From assembly GCA_003024985.2 (NCBI GenBank), contig PXIH01S0003034.1: a stretch of 11,301 nt of DNA. The stretch is one strand, 5' to 3'. The notes beneath the pieces were generated by a model. It was not told the DNA's origin. It worked only from the letters and a program-made list of their open reading frames with translations, and ran no database searches. The stretch comes from Euperipatoides rowelli (Eukaryota; Onychophora; Udeonychophora; Euonychophora; Peripatopsidae). Positions 1 to 8,236 of the stretch are shown in pieces (position 1 is the stretch's first letter; each line of letters opens with the position of its first letter). A program made the translations under genes and the position numbers.

Positions 1-165
1 ATTTGATAAGCTTTTTTTTTTGCTTGACTGGACATTTTGTTGCCTTTCTGTCTTATTTGTTAAGCTTTTTTTTTGGTTAGTAGAGTGTCCGTTATGTTGA
101 CTTTAAGTCCATTGATTGACATTTTTGTTGACTTTCTGTTTCATTTTATAAGATTTTTATTTTTT
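1..165. repeat. Diverged T-rich direct repeats
   Basis: A block of the form GACATTTTGTTG-CTTTCTGT-ATTT-TAAG followed by a T run occurs at about 24-73 and again at about 115-165. The tail part (ATTTGATAAGC plus T run) also occurs at the window edge, 1-21. The first two tail copies are 54 bases apart and the third is 88 bases further, owing to an extra segment near 80-113. This looks like an old tandem repeat cut by the window boundary. Confidence 0.5.
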
Positions 166-174
166 TCCAATTTT

Positions 175-200
175 CACCGGTGGGGCTAAACGTCCCGGTG
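175..200. repeat. Short GC-rich inverted repeat
   Basis: CACCGG at 175-180 and CCGGTG at 195-200 form a perfect 6-bp inverted repeat around a 14-base spacer, in otherwise AT-rich sequence. It may be the end or core of an old mobile element, but no partner end was identified. Confidence 0.4.
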
Positions 201-287
201 GTTTACCTGAAAGAAACACTGTTCCAGTCTCAGTTTCTTGCAGACTATTTTGTTTAAATTAATTTTGTTATAGGTGCAAACTCAATA

Positions 288-373
288 TTTTTTTTTTTTT
301 TTTTTGCTACCTGGAGTCTAACTCAGAAATATCCAAGCCCCACTTGAAGTATATATGTCTTAGCCAGTTAAGT
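288..373 (-). repeat. Possible tRNA-derived SINE relic with A tail
   Basis: Read on the - strand, an A-box-like TGGCTAAGACA (366-356) is followed 43 bases later by a B-box-like AGTTAGACTCC (323-313), the spacing seen in tRNA genes. The sequence then ends in an 18-base A run (T at 288-305 on the + strand). Pol III-transcribed, A-tailed retroposons are built this way. The acceptor arms do not pair and only three of five T-stem pairs form, so it is not a working tRNA. A second family member would be needed to confirm it. Confidence 0.35.
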
Positions 374-378
374 TGGTT

Positions 379-394
379 GTCATAATCTTATGAC
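379..394. repeat. Perfect 7-bp hairpin
   Basis: GTCATAA (379-385) and TTATGAC (388-394) are perfect inverted repeats with a 2-base loop. GTTGTC at 376-381 and GACAAC at 405-410 form a second, overlapping inverted pair. The hairpin lies just 5' of the possible SINE relic on the - strand and could belong to the same element. Confidence 0.5.
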
Positions 395-530
395 CAGCTT
401 GCCAGACAACTCAGTATTTTTAAAACATAAACAGTATTATATTAAATATATAAAATATGAAATGTTTAAAACGAATATGTTTGTATGACTTTCCAAACAA
501 ATATTTTTCCTACCTCTAGATATGATAAAA

Positions 531-548
531 TATATATATATATATATA
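531..548. repeat. (TA)9 microsatellite
   Basis: This is an uninterrupted run of TA dinucleotides. Confidence 0.9.
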
Positions 549-1433
549 AGCTAGCTTATCGGCCTGCCAACATTCGGTCAACCAAGAAATTTCATGGTCT
601 CTCAGCCCTCCTTTGCTAGGTCTAATTCTCACAAAATAAAGCTACCCACCTTTGTTATAAGTCATATAAATAAATAACATAACATGATAAGCATATTCTT
701 CCAAATTTTTTATAATTTTACTTACAAGTAACTTATGACTAATATTCTATCAAGATCAATAATTACAAGACAGTGTTTTTTTTTTTTTTTAGCCTTAATA
801 TGAGACAAGTTTATAGCCTTATTGTCCTATATATTATATTACAATCTTTAATTACATCCTGCCTATCAAATATTATTTTCACAGAATCTTGATATTTCAT
901 TAAAATTTTTAGAGTATATATTAGCAATCCAATATTTTTTAATCAAATGAAATATGATATAGAACAGTGACACAAAATCCATTTATTTCAATATTTTTTT
1001 AAAATAAATGGCCTTCTCTAACTTCTAAAGAAAATTTATTTCAAAATTAATTGTATATTCTAAATTAATTTCCTTTTACATATCACAATTTATTGTTTTT
1101 AATTAGTAATGTTGCACTCATATTTTGTGTCATTTTGTTTTTATTCTTATAAATGAGCATATTTTCAGTTTTTTTTTTTTTTTTAATATACAAATTACGA
1201 AACCTTAAATTTCCATCTAATAAAACATTTCAACAGTTAGATTACTTTTAAAATAATAAAAAAAAAGGTTAAAAATTTAGTGGTGTTTTCTTTAATGTAG
1301 ATTACTTATGTTATTAATCCAATTATGTTGTAAGACTTTAGATATCAAATGTTTTTAGTTACTTGTAAAAAGAATAATGATTAAACTTTTCTCTCCATGA
1401 TTGATTATGTCTTAAAACAATCTAAAATTGTCA

Positions 1434-1940
1434 GTGACTATAAATCAAGTAGCAGTGTTGTATTTCACTAATTGTAAAAATCGTCTAAAAGCTGGCAGTG
1501 AACAAAATTTCAGAATTCAAAGCAATGACAAAAGTTGTAATATGAATGCTAAATATTAATATGGAGGAAAATAATCACTTGGTTACTATTAGCTATCATT
1601 GCATAATGTATTTTGAAAAGACAGATCACACTGTGTAATGTTTCAGAACAAACAATTTGATAACCCCAGGGTCAGTAATTTATAGTCCCATCAGTTGAGA
1701 ATCAGTTTCATTTTGGATGCGAACTGAATAAAATCTGTGAAAAATGACAATGATATTTGGAAATAAAAACATTTACCGTGACTATCAATCAGATAATCAC
1801 TCATCTGGCATACATTGATTTAATGGTACGTTTTGTATAAGTCTTGTTAGAGTTAGCAGTGAATAAAATTTTAAAGTACACATTGTCCCCACTATCATAA
1901 ATTCTAAAACCTATTGATTATTTACTGTTATTAGCTTTTA
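1434..1940. repeat. Faint collinear repeated blocks
   Basis: GTGACTATAAATCA at 1434-1447 is matched by GTGACTATCAATCA at 1778-1791. GGCAGTGAACAAAATTT at 1494-1510 is matched by AGCAGTGAATAAAATTT at 1855-1871, with a weaker third copy near 1721-1737. TTACTATTAGCT near 1582 is matched by TTACTGTTATTAGCT near 1925. The blocks come in the same order both times, which suggests an old duplication or two related element copies offset by about 345-360 bases. Low complexity makes chance similarity possible. Confidence 0.3.
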
Positions 1941-2506
1941 GTGTTCTATAAAATGCCATTCAATAATTGTTTTACCTTAGAATGTGGGGGGAAAAGAATT
2001 ATTTTGTGCTGATTATATCATGGCATTACCTTACATGAAACTAGAAAAGGATATATAAGTAGTAGTAAAACAAAATTGGTGATATGAAGAGGGTAGTAGT
2101 TAAGACTATTCTATCTATACCCGATCATCAGTGTATAACTTTTGAATACATTAATATTTGTATGTTGTTAATGTAATCAGTGTAAATCTATTACTTATGA
2201 ACAGTCAGTATGGTTTGGATGCATTTTACTTTAGTATTAGGTTTTGTTATTCCCCTAGTCTGGATTTAACATAATAGTTTTCATATTAATTCTTATAGTC
2301 AAAGATGTCACTTCCGTTCTTTCACAATTTTATGTACAACAAGTAAAACTGAATAATAAAATTTAAATTTTAATTGCAAAAATATTAATTATCAACCTCC
2401 ATATCAAAATTAAGTTAATTTAAGTCGAGAATGTTCTGAAAAAAAAAAACCCATTCCATTTTCACCAATCATAATTTACCTTATTTTAAAATGTTATTAA
2501 ATTACC

Positions 2507-2640
2507 TGGATGGATGGATGGATGGATGGATGGATGGATGGATGGACGGACGGACGGACGGACGGACGGACGGATGGATGGATGGACAGAAGGACGGACG
2601 GAAGGACAAACAGAAGGATATATAGATAGATAGATGAAAA
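2507..2640 (+). repeat. TGGA/CGGA tetranucleotide array
   Basis: About nine perfect TGGA units are followed by a homogenised run of seven GGAC units (to about 2571), then GGAT again, then degenerate GGAC/GAAGGACA and finally TAGA units. The clean block switch from GGAT to GGAC and back indicates replication slippage fixing a variant unit. The array ends where the LINE relic begins. Confidence 0.95.
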
Positions 2641-3071
2641 ATGTTTTATCTTTATAAATTAAAGAGACTCAGATTAGACATCGATTCTCTTCTTCATGTT
2701 TACTTTTCCTATATTAGACCTTGTGTTGAATATCGTTCACCATTATGGTCCAACTCCCTAACCATAATAAATTCACTCTGTAGAGATGTTCCAGAAAAGA
2801 ATTGTAAAATAATTATTGGTCATGAGTTTATTAACTATAATAAAAAACTTGAAAAACTAAACATTGATTCTCTTCAATCAAGAAGAACTCAATTAAATTT
2901 AAAATTTGCTTTAAACTTTTTCAGATGTTTTCCTACCTTACTTCCCTCAACTCAAGGTCAACTTACAGGTAGATCTTCCAGATCAATGACTCTTTTATTT
3001 TACCTAAATACAATATTAAAAGAGATTCTCCATTCGCAATATCTTGTATGTTAAAATTAATAAATAATTGA
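2641..3071 (+). pseudogene. Frameshifted C-terminal part of a LINE reverse transcriptase
   Basis: The first frame (2641-3054, 137 codons) shows the post-catalytic landmarks of LINE reverse transcriptases: YIRPCVEY and SPLW at residues 24-36, KIIIG at 56-60, and SLQSRR...LKFA at 77-90. Around residues 44-55 the expected LERxQKRxxK element appears only in the +2 frame (VEMFQKRIVK), so two compensating indels lie near 2775-2810. A further shift near 2930 moves the real C-terminus to another frame, which reads LPKYNIKRDSPFAISCM and ends at TGA 3069-3071, with one extra internal stop near 2964. The catalytic palm is absent. It is dead and was probably never transcribed as a full gene here. Confidence 0.8.
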
Positions 3072-3265
3072 AATGTATAATATAATAATACTAATCTTTT
3101 TATCATATTTTTGAATTCTCATAATCTTTTTAAGATTCAAATTTTTGTCAATTGTAATTTTTCTTATTTATAATCAATTTAATGTAATGGATCCTACATC
3201 CTTTGTGGGAAAAGGATCTATCCCAATTTATGTATTTGTTTTATTTGTTCGACAACAACAATAAG
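2641..3265 (+). mobile_element. 3' end of a non-LTR retrotransposon (Jockey/CR1/L2-like), 5'-truncated
   Basis: This is the last part of a LINE. It begins at the edge of a GGAT array, carries the C-terminal end of the reverse-transcriptase protein (to about 3071) and then an AT-rich 3' UTR. Near the end the UTR has an inverted repeat, GATCCT at 3190-3195 and AGGATC at 3213-3218, and finishes with GACAACAACAATAA before running into a (GAT)n tract. Severe 5' truncation, a 3' hairpin and a microsatellite tail are usual for this group. No clear target-site duplication is visible, because both flanks are simple repeats. The clade assignment is by motif memory only. Confidence 0.75.
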
Positions 3266-3535
3266 TGATGATGATGATGATGGTTATGGTGATGATGATG
3301 ATGATGATGATGATGGATGGGTGTGCGGATGGAGAGAGGGGTGGGTGGTGTATGGGTGGGTGGATCGGTGAATGGATGGATGGATAAATGGATGGATGGT
3401 TGATTGGAGGGAGGGATTTGGGAGGGATGGAGAGAGATAAAGAGGCAGAGAGGTAGATGGGTGTTGAGAGATGGACAGACAGACAGAGGGATAGAGAGAT
3501 ATGGAAGAGAGAGTTCAAGCAAGGTAGAGAAAGTT
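3265..3535 (+). repeat. (GAT)n tract grading into degenerate GGAT/GAGA array
   Basis: GAT/ATG triplets (3266-3314) follow the LINE 3' end directly. They grade into GGAT, GGTG, GGAG, GAGA and GACA units up to about 3535. Ser/Pro/His/Ile-rich open frames on the - strand are only the translation of this repeat. The purine-rich strand is the same as in the arrays at 2507 and 3773. Confidence 0.9.
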
Positions 3536-3772
3536 AGAGATTGGCATAGATTTGTAACTTGTGATAGGGCTAATAAACCTCTAAAGGCTTACATAAATTA
3601 TCTGTGATTAAGTATACTAGTATATTTTTATATATATGTATAACATCTGTTTGTATGTAACATCATCTCATCCCCCATTCTCTACTCTCTCCATACAATG
3701 TCAAATCCACTTGAAATGCTCCCTGTAGTACATTATTTTGGGCCCATCACACCCGGTTCCTAACACAAGGTA
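3536..3772. other. Non-repeat spacer between arrays
   Basis: This is a stretch of mixed sequence with no recognisable gene. It includes a TA-rich segment (3615-3640), a pyrimidine-rich patch at 3665-3692 that resembles a short opposite-strand piece of the neighbouring arrays, and a GC-richer segment (3730-3765) with no identified family. Confidence 0.5.
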
Positions 3773-4377
3773 GATTGGTAGACCAGTAGATCAATAGGTA
3801 GGTAGGTCAGTAGTTGTATAGGGAGATAGATGGATGGATTGTTGGATGGATGTTTGGATGGATGGTGGGATGAATGAATAAAAAGAGGGCTAGAGAGATA
3901 GAAAAACAGATATGTAAATTGATAGATTATTAAGTATGTTGGTAGATAGATAGGTGTATGGGTAGGTATATGGTTAGATGTATGTATGGATGGATGGATG
4001 GATAAATGGATAGAGAGAGGAATAGACAGGGATAGAGAGAGGGTTAGAAAGAGTGATAGAAAGATGGATAGAGAGAGGGATAGAGAGATAAAGAAAGTAG
4101 AGAGACGGATATAGAGAAGTATCGAGCGAGGGAGTTAATGATAGGGTTAGAGAGAGAGATATAAAGAGACAGATGGAGTGAGGGGTGGATAGGGGGATAC
4201 TGAGAGGTATATATATATATATATAGGAAGAATAGAGAGAGGGATAGTGAAATAATAGAGGGATAGTGAAATAATAGTTAGAGGGATGGGAGAGGGATAG
4301 GGAGAGGAATAGAGAAGAGAGAGAAGGATGGCTAATGGGATGGAGAGAGGGAAAGAGAGATTGACTGAGATAGATAT
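3773..4377 (+). repeat. Long degenerate GGTA/GGAT/GATA/GAGA array
   Basis: About 600 bases of purine-biased tetranucleotide-derived sequence shift from GGTA/GGAT units (3773-3870, 3940-4010) to GATAGAGAGAGG-like units (4010-4375). It encloses a (TA)9 run at 4208-4225 and a perfect 19-bp tandem duplication at 4239-4257 and 4258-4276. The long Ser/Leu/Ile/Pro-rich frame on the - strand is repeat translation, not a gene. Confidence 0.9.
4239..4276 (+). repeat. Perfect 19-bp tandem duplication
   Basis: The unit GAGGGATAGTGAAATAATA occurs twice head to tail without mismatch, inside the degenerate array. This marks a recent local duplication event. Confidence 0.9.
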
Positions 4378-5058
4378 ACAGTAAAAATGAGCTTAAAAAT
4401 AATATATACATGTATAAAAATGTTAATAACAGAACTATTGTAAAGTAAAACCAAACAATGCCCTACTCGAAATTCTAAGTTTTAATTATTTGAATCCTTA
4501 TATCAAGTGCAAGGAAAGTATAATTTTCCTTGATCATAATATCATTAATTTTGATCTTTTTAATGTCACAATGACATCCTACTCGTTAGAATATTTCTAA
4601 GAAAACATAAATGTGCTGATGTTGGAAAATAAAAAAAACGTCTCAAGTCATAATGATTGACTGATCATTTTCATAAGCATTGTGCTTCAACTTTTTTAAA
4701 TATTTTTCAGAAATGTGAAAAGAAAATTTTTTATTAAAACTAGAAGTTAGGAATTTATTTTGATGTGGGTGAAGAACTAATATGTCGCATATACTTTTTT
4801 TTTAAATGAACTACACAAGTATGATCATGGAGAGGAAGACACATATTTGATCAGATATCTCATTGAATCATGTCACATTGTTTTGTTAAAGTATTGAAAT
4901 GCTTGTAGATATGTTTCCTGGTTTATAGTTAAAATTAATAGTGAGTAATAATTCATCTTTTGTAAAAAAATAAAATAAAAATGTCACGTTATTCACAGTA
5001 AATCCATTTTTAATCTTAATATAATTAATAATACAAAAGAGTATTCTAGAGTAATTTA

Positions 5059-5226
5059 GAGACACCAGGTTCCATTTCTGAGCCAGCGTACTTGGTTAAA
5101 AAACCCTAGGCAAGATGGAGAAGCCAGGGGAAAAAACGTTCTATAACCGGCTCAGCTGGGACGCAGACCTGTATTAATCCCAGCATATATCTCCGACAAG
5201 CATTCAGTCAACATCGCTACAGACTT
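5059..5226 (+). repeat. GC-richer dispersed repeat, possibly SINE-like
   Basis: This segment stands out from the AT-rich intron. Inside it CTGAGCC (5078-5084) and GGCTCAG (5149-5155) are inverted repeats. An A-box-like CGGCTCAGCTGGG (5148-5160) is followed by GTATTAATCCC (5171-5181), which resembles a B box, but the 23-base spacing is shorter than in a tRNA. The same arrangement occurs on the - strand near 9080-9136, and its tail motif CATTCAGTCAAC (near 5200) resembles CATTCGGTCAAC near 570. Two or three related copies in one window suggest a repeat family. The boundaries are approximate. Confidence 0.45.
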
Positions 5227-5337
5227 GACCACAAAGTTGGAACAGCTAATAATTCATCTTATATTTTAAACAACTTTTTTTAAATACTCTTAACTGCAAA
5301 ATATCAATTTTGATTTTTTTTTTTAAATGACCCCAAT

Positions 5338-5367
5338 TTATATTTAATTATTTATATTTTTTTTTAG
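5338..5367 (+). promoter_or_regulatory. Splice acceptor of the dynein exon
   Basis: A T/A-rich tract with a nine-base T run (5357-5365) leads to AG at 5366-5367, directly followed by the open dynein frame beginning with a Pro codon. This is a standard U2-type acceptor. The region upstream is too AT-rich to fix a single branch point. Confidence 0.9.
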
Positions 5368-5562
5368 CCAATGACCATGATGTTTGAAGTAGAAGATCTT
5401 GCTGTAGCGTCTCCCGCTACAGTCAGTCGTTGTGGTATGGTATATGTTGGTCTTGGTACTCTGGGTTTGGAACCTTTTGTGAAATGTTGGCTTAGAAAAA
5501 TACCTGAAGCATTTTTGGAGCAGAAAGAGAGCTTGAAATCCCTCTTCAGTATATTTTTACAT
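5368..5562 (+). CDS. Internal exon of an axonemal dynein heavy chain (AAA2 region), DNAH1-like
   Basis: This exon encodes 65 residues of a dynein heavy chain, the ATP-driven motor that moves axonemal microtubules in cilia and flagella. Residues 6-26 carry the family hallmark FEVEDLAVASPATVSRCGMVY, which in this family lies at the C-terminal side of AAA2, after the Walker B segment. The Arg in SRCG (residue 21) sits about where AAA+ proteins place the sensor I and arginine-finger elements; that role is inferred. The later pattern GLxPFxxCWLRKxP (residues 33-46) is closest to my memory of DNAH1-type inner-arm chains, but the paralogue is not certain. A T-rich tract and AG end at 5367, and GTAAGT begins at 5563. 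Both intron junctions are phase 0, so skipping the exon would keep the frame. The ATG at 5371 is internal, not a start: full heavy chains exceed 4000 residues. There are no stops or frameshifts. The usual Glu/Asp-Pro after GMVYx is Gly-Leu here. Confidence 0.95.
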
Positions 5563-5568
5563 GTAAGT
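5563..5568 (+). promoter_or_regulatory. Splice donor of the dynein exon (GTAAGT)
   Basis: GTAAGT directly follows the His codon CAT at 5560-5562 and matches the consensus intron start. The conserved protein similarity fades here, and the frame meets a stop 12 bases later (TAG at 5578-5580), as expected for read-through into an intron. Confidence 0.9.
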
Positions 5569-6021
5569 TATTCTAATTAGATAATAAAATGTGGTTTATG
5601 GTTCTTTAATTAACAAGTTGCACTTAACATGGATAGATTTTTATAATGTTGAATATAATTTGCCAATGATATTGCACATCCAGGCAATTGCATATTGGTG
5701 ATAAATGTGGAGTTGGTGACATTTTAAAAACAATGAGGAATTATGAAAACTTCTTACTTTTATTTAAAATTTTTGATATCTAGATTGTGAATTGCAAGTA
5801 ACAATTTTAAATATATATTTAAAATTTTGTACAAAGAACATTTAAAAATAACTTGAAGACTTTGACCAATATTATTTCTTTATTAATTCCTTGTTTTACA
5901 AATATGTATATTATTATCAATTTATTAATTTTTTCTAGAATTATACATTATAGATGTTTTTTTAAGTTCTTGGCCCGAAAGATTAAGATATACACAGAAA
6001 AATTAACTATAATATATAGCT

Positions 6022-6160
6022 GGTGACTGTCACATATGTGGGTGCTGTGTATACAGTGCAGCATTAATGTTATCAGCTGGGAGTTTGCGGGTTGCTATGG
6101 AGACCCCATTGGGGTCCAGGGGCAGACACCCTGGAAGCTATTATTTTTTAAGGCTTTTAA
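6022..6160. repeat. Palindrome-rich GC element
   Basis: The segment has stacked inverted repeats: CACATATGTG (6031-6040, perfect), TGCTG/CAGCA (6043-6047 and 6059-6063) around TGTATACA, GACCCCA/TGGGGTC (6102-6108 and 6110-6116, one-base centre), and CCAGGG/CCCTGG (6116-6121 and 6129-6134). It is much more GC-rich than its surroundings. I recognise it as repeat-like but cannot name a family; no flanking duplication was found. Confidence 0.5.
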
Positions 6161-6486
6161 ATCCTTAAAACAAGCTCTGCTGATACTTAAAAAATGCTGA
6201 AATTTAAAATCATTAAAATAATATACAAAATGTTGAACTGATTAGAAAATTTATTTTCATATTTTTGCAATATTTAAATGCTATTTTCATATTTTTTTTT
6301 ATAATAATGAAACTGTGCAATTTATTTTTTAGGTTTAATTTTCATTTAGTTCATTTTTATTTCAGCTCTTTGAAATAAAAGTCCAAAATATTTTAAAAAT
6401 TGTTCTACCAAAATGTAAATGTATAATTTATTAATCAATAAATGTTATGAGGTGCTACAAAATAAGAAAAATAATTCATTTTTTTA

Positions 6487-6505
6487 CTTATTAGTAACTA
6501 ATAAG
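6487..6505. repeat. Perfect 19-bp palindrome
   Basis: CTTATTAGT and ACTAATAAG are perfect 9-bp arms around a single A. Confidence 0.8.
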
Positions 6506-6779
6506 CGTTTGTTTCTGTTGTTTTTTTTAATTTATATTTGAGTCATGTTTTTTAATCCAATTGTGATTTCAATATGTGTAAATTATTTTATTTGTATTTG
6601 GTTATTTGGCCTCACTTGTAAGAGTCCTTTTTGACTTGTCCATGTATTTATTAATAAATAAATAAGCTTAACAAACATTTACCAAAAACATTTTACAACA
6701 AAAACCTACCAATAATAAACTTTCGTTTTTTTTTTTCAGCTAGTAAAATTTTGTTTTGTCTTTCATAATTGTCAGTTTG

Positions 6780-6965
6780 CAGTTAATGGTAGGTCTGAGT
6801 TCCAGACACTAGTCATAAATAACATGCTCTAGCATTCATACTGTAGCTGCTCAACAAGCAGTGTCTGATTCACTTGTTCTGTGCAGTAGCAAATACAAAC
6901 GAATATCGCCGAGTCTAGCTGGAAATGAACAAATGTGATAATTCTGACACTGTGTTAGATCGCAG
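6780..6965. repeat. Foldback-like segment of moderate GC
   Basis: CAGACACT at 6803-6810 and AGTGTCTG at 6860-6867 are perfect 8-bp inverted repeats. A smaller hairpin, CTGCT/AGCAG, sits at 6847-6851 and 6857-6861. The sequence is less AT-rich than its surroundings and shows no open frame. It could be a MITE remnant; no family or target duplication is recognised. Confidence 0.3.
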
Positions 6966-7958
6966 TACATTTGTTTTGTAATCTAAAGCGTTAATCAAAC
7001 AATTTCAATTATTAACTATTCAATCAATGTTGAAACATAACCTGTAATCTTTAACATGTTTATATTGCATTTATATAATGATGTAAGCAATGTTATTATT
7101 TATAAATAAAAATAAAATTTTTTTTTTTCATTTTTCCTTGAGGTTGCTGCAGTGTTGCAGTGCCCATACACAAGCCACCACTGATCTGGCATATAGGCTA
7201 TGTCTGTTTTTAGTGTATACCTTATTAACATCCTAACAGACTATTATCATTTTCATTTATAAATTTCATGTGGAATAACTCTATTTTTATTTAATATTTT
7301 TGTCATAGTATTAATAGTTTTATGCTCATTGAATTTTTCTGTAAATTTTTGTAACATGTAATTACTTCCCAGATGAAAATCTCATACATATCATATGTGA
7401 TCCCCTATATTCATGATTTAGGACTTTTTATCTTTATTTAGCTATTTTATTCATACATGCAGCACTATTTCTTTTGTACTTCTTCGGCTTCCCTCCTGTC
7501 TTTTATAATCACTTTACAATAGAACTTTCCCAATATCCTATTTACTATTTGGAAAATTTTGTTTACATTTTTTTATGAAATTTACACCCATACTGTTTTG
7601 TAAATCTGACACCTTGATTTTTAAAATATTTAATAAAGTTGACTTCATTGACGTTTAATTGGTTTAAATATTAATTAAATTAGTACCTCTGACCTAATCA
7701 CCTCTCAGCTGATTAGATTTAACCAATGGATTTAATCCCAGTTGTGGAATTATGCTAATTAGTTTTACCAGTATATCACCTCCATCACAAGAAATCTTGG
7801 CTTATTCATTCGTTCTAAGAAGTAGATCACTCTCTTCCTGCTGTCTGATCAGTCAACTGACTTTGATAATTCAAGAAGCAAAAATTCTAGAATTCAAGTA
7901 TTAAAAACCAGAAAGAGCCATTGAAGAAATAGTCAGCACTTTTTTCTAGACTCATTAG

Positions 7959-8051
7959 GTAATTTCAATTAGCAAATCCTGCAAAGCAGGACATAAAGAG
8001 AAAGGTGTTCATCACTTTCCACCTTACAAGGAATCAGTAAGACAACCTAGA
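7959..8051 (+). pseudogene. Possible THAP zinc-finger fragment (transposase relic)
   Basis: A 31-codon open stretch between stops contains SKSCKAGHKEKGVHHFPP. This resembles the start of a THAP domain, where a Cys and a Lys/Gly-rich loop precede a hydrophobic-FP motif (commonly xFHxFPxD). THAP domains bind DNA in P-element-type transposases and in host proteins derived from them. The first Cys of the usual pair and the distal Cys-x2-His are not visible, and a TGA follows at 8052. The match is short and may be chance. Confidence 0.3.
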
Positions 8052-8236
8052 TGATATGTTTTTGCCTCCAGCACCCAAAGTAAGAATTCTTCTACTAATA
8101 TTCCAAATTTTTACTAATCAAGTTTTTCCAAGGATCCTGTTATACACTGTTAGATTAAAATAAAATGTAAACATATTTTTATACACTCGCCACTTATACA
8201 ATTTCATAATTTTCATATTTTTTTTAACTCACAAGA

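Larger units (their letters stand above)
1..5367 (+). other. Upstream intron of the dynein gene (partial, at least 5.4 kb)
   Basis: No exon with a conserved protein could be found between the window start and the acceptor at 5367, so this is taken as one intron, or the 3' part of one. The stretch 430-2506 is AT-rich with homopolymer T or A runs at 776-791, 1169-1184 and about 1258-1266 and a (TA)9 run at 531-548, and has no long open frame. The stretch 4380-5058 is likewise plain AT-rich sequence. The repeats and element relics inside are listed separately. A small exon in an unfamiliar part of the gene could have been missed. Confidence 0.75.

Noticed and set aside
2430-2450. A run possibly marking a retroposon tail (also T runs near 776, 1169, 8616, 8970 and 10710)
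   Set aside because: Apart from 288-305 no promoter boxes, element body or target-site duplication could be linked to these runs. Homopolymers are common in AT-rich introns.
3228-3522. Two overlapping open frames on the - strand rich in Ser, Pro, His and Ile
   Set aside because: They are translations of the GAT and GGAT simple repeats, with runs of His, Ile or Thr and no domain. Open frames in such repeats are expected.
3404-3607. 67-codon open frame on the + strand with Arg/Gly/Glu-rich sequence
   Set aside because: Most of it is translation of the GGAG/GAGA array and it shows no known motif.
2507-4377. CRISPR array or other ordered repeat-spacer structure
   Set aside because: The units are 4-base simple repeats with no constant-length spacers, and the genome is eukaryotic.
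3974-4411. 145-codon frame on the - strand, rich in Leu, Ser, Ile, Tyr and Pro
   Set aside because: It lies wholly over the degenerate GATA/GAGA array. Repetitive SLSIPLSI-type translation is a shadow of the repeat.
5371-5580. Treating the dynein frame as a small gene starting at ATG 5371
   Set aside because: The homology begins before the ATG, directly after a splice acceptor, and stops at a GTAAGT donor. The codons after 5562 are intron.
5661-5704. Imperfect hairpin TTGCCAAT...ATTGGTGA
   Set aside because: The arms need bulges to pair and there are no element-like ends or flanking duplication; probably chance.
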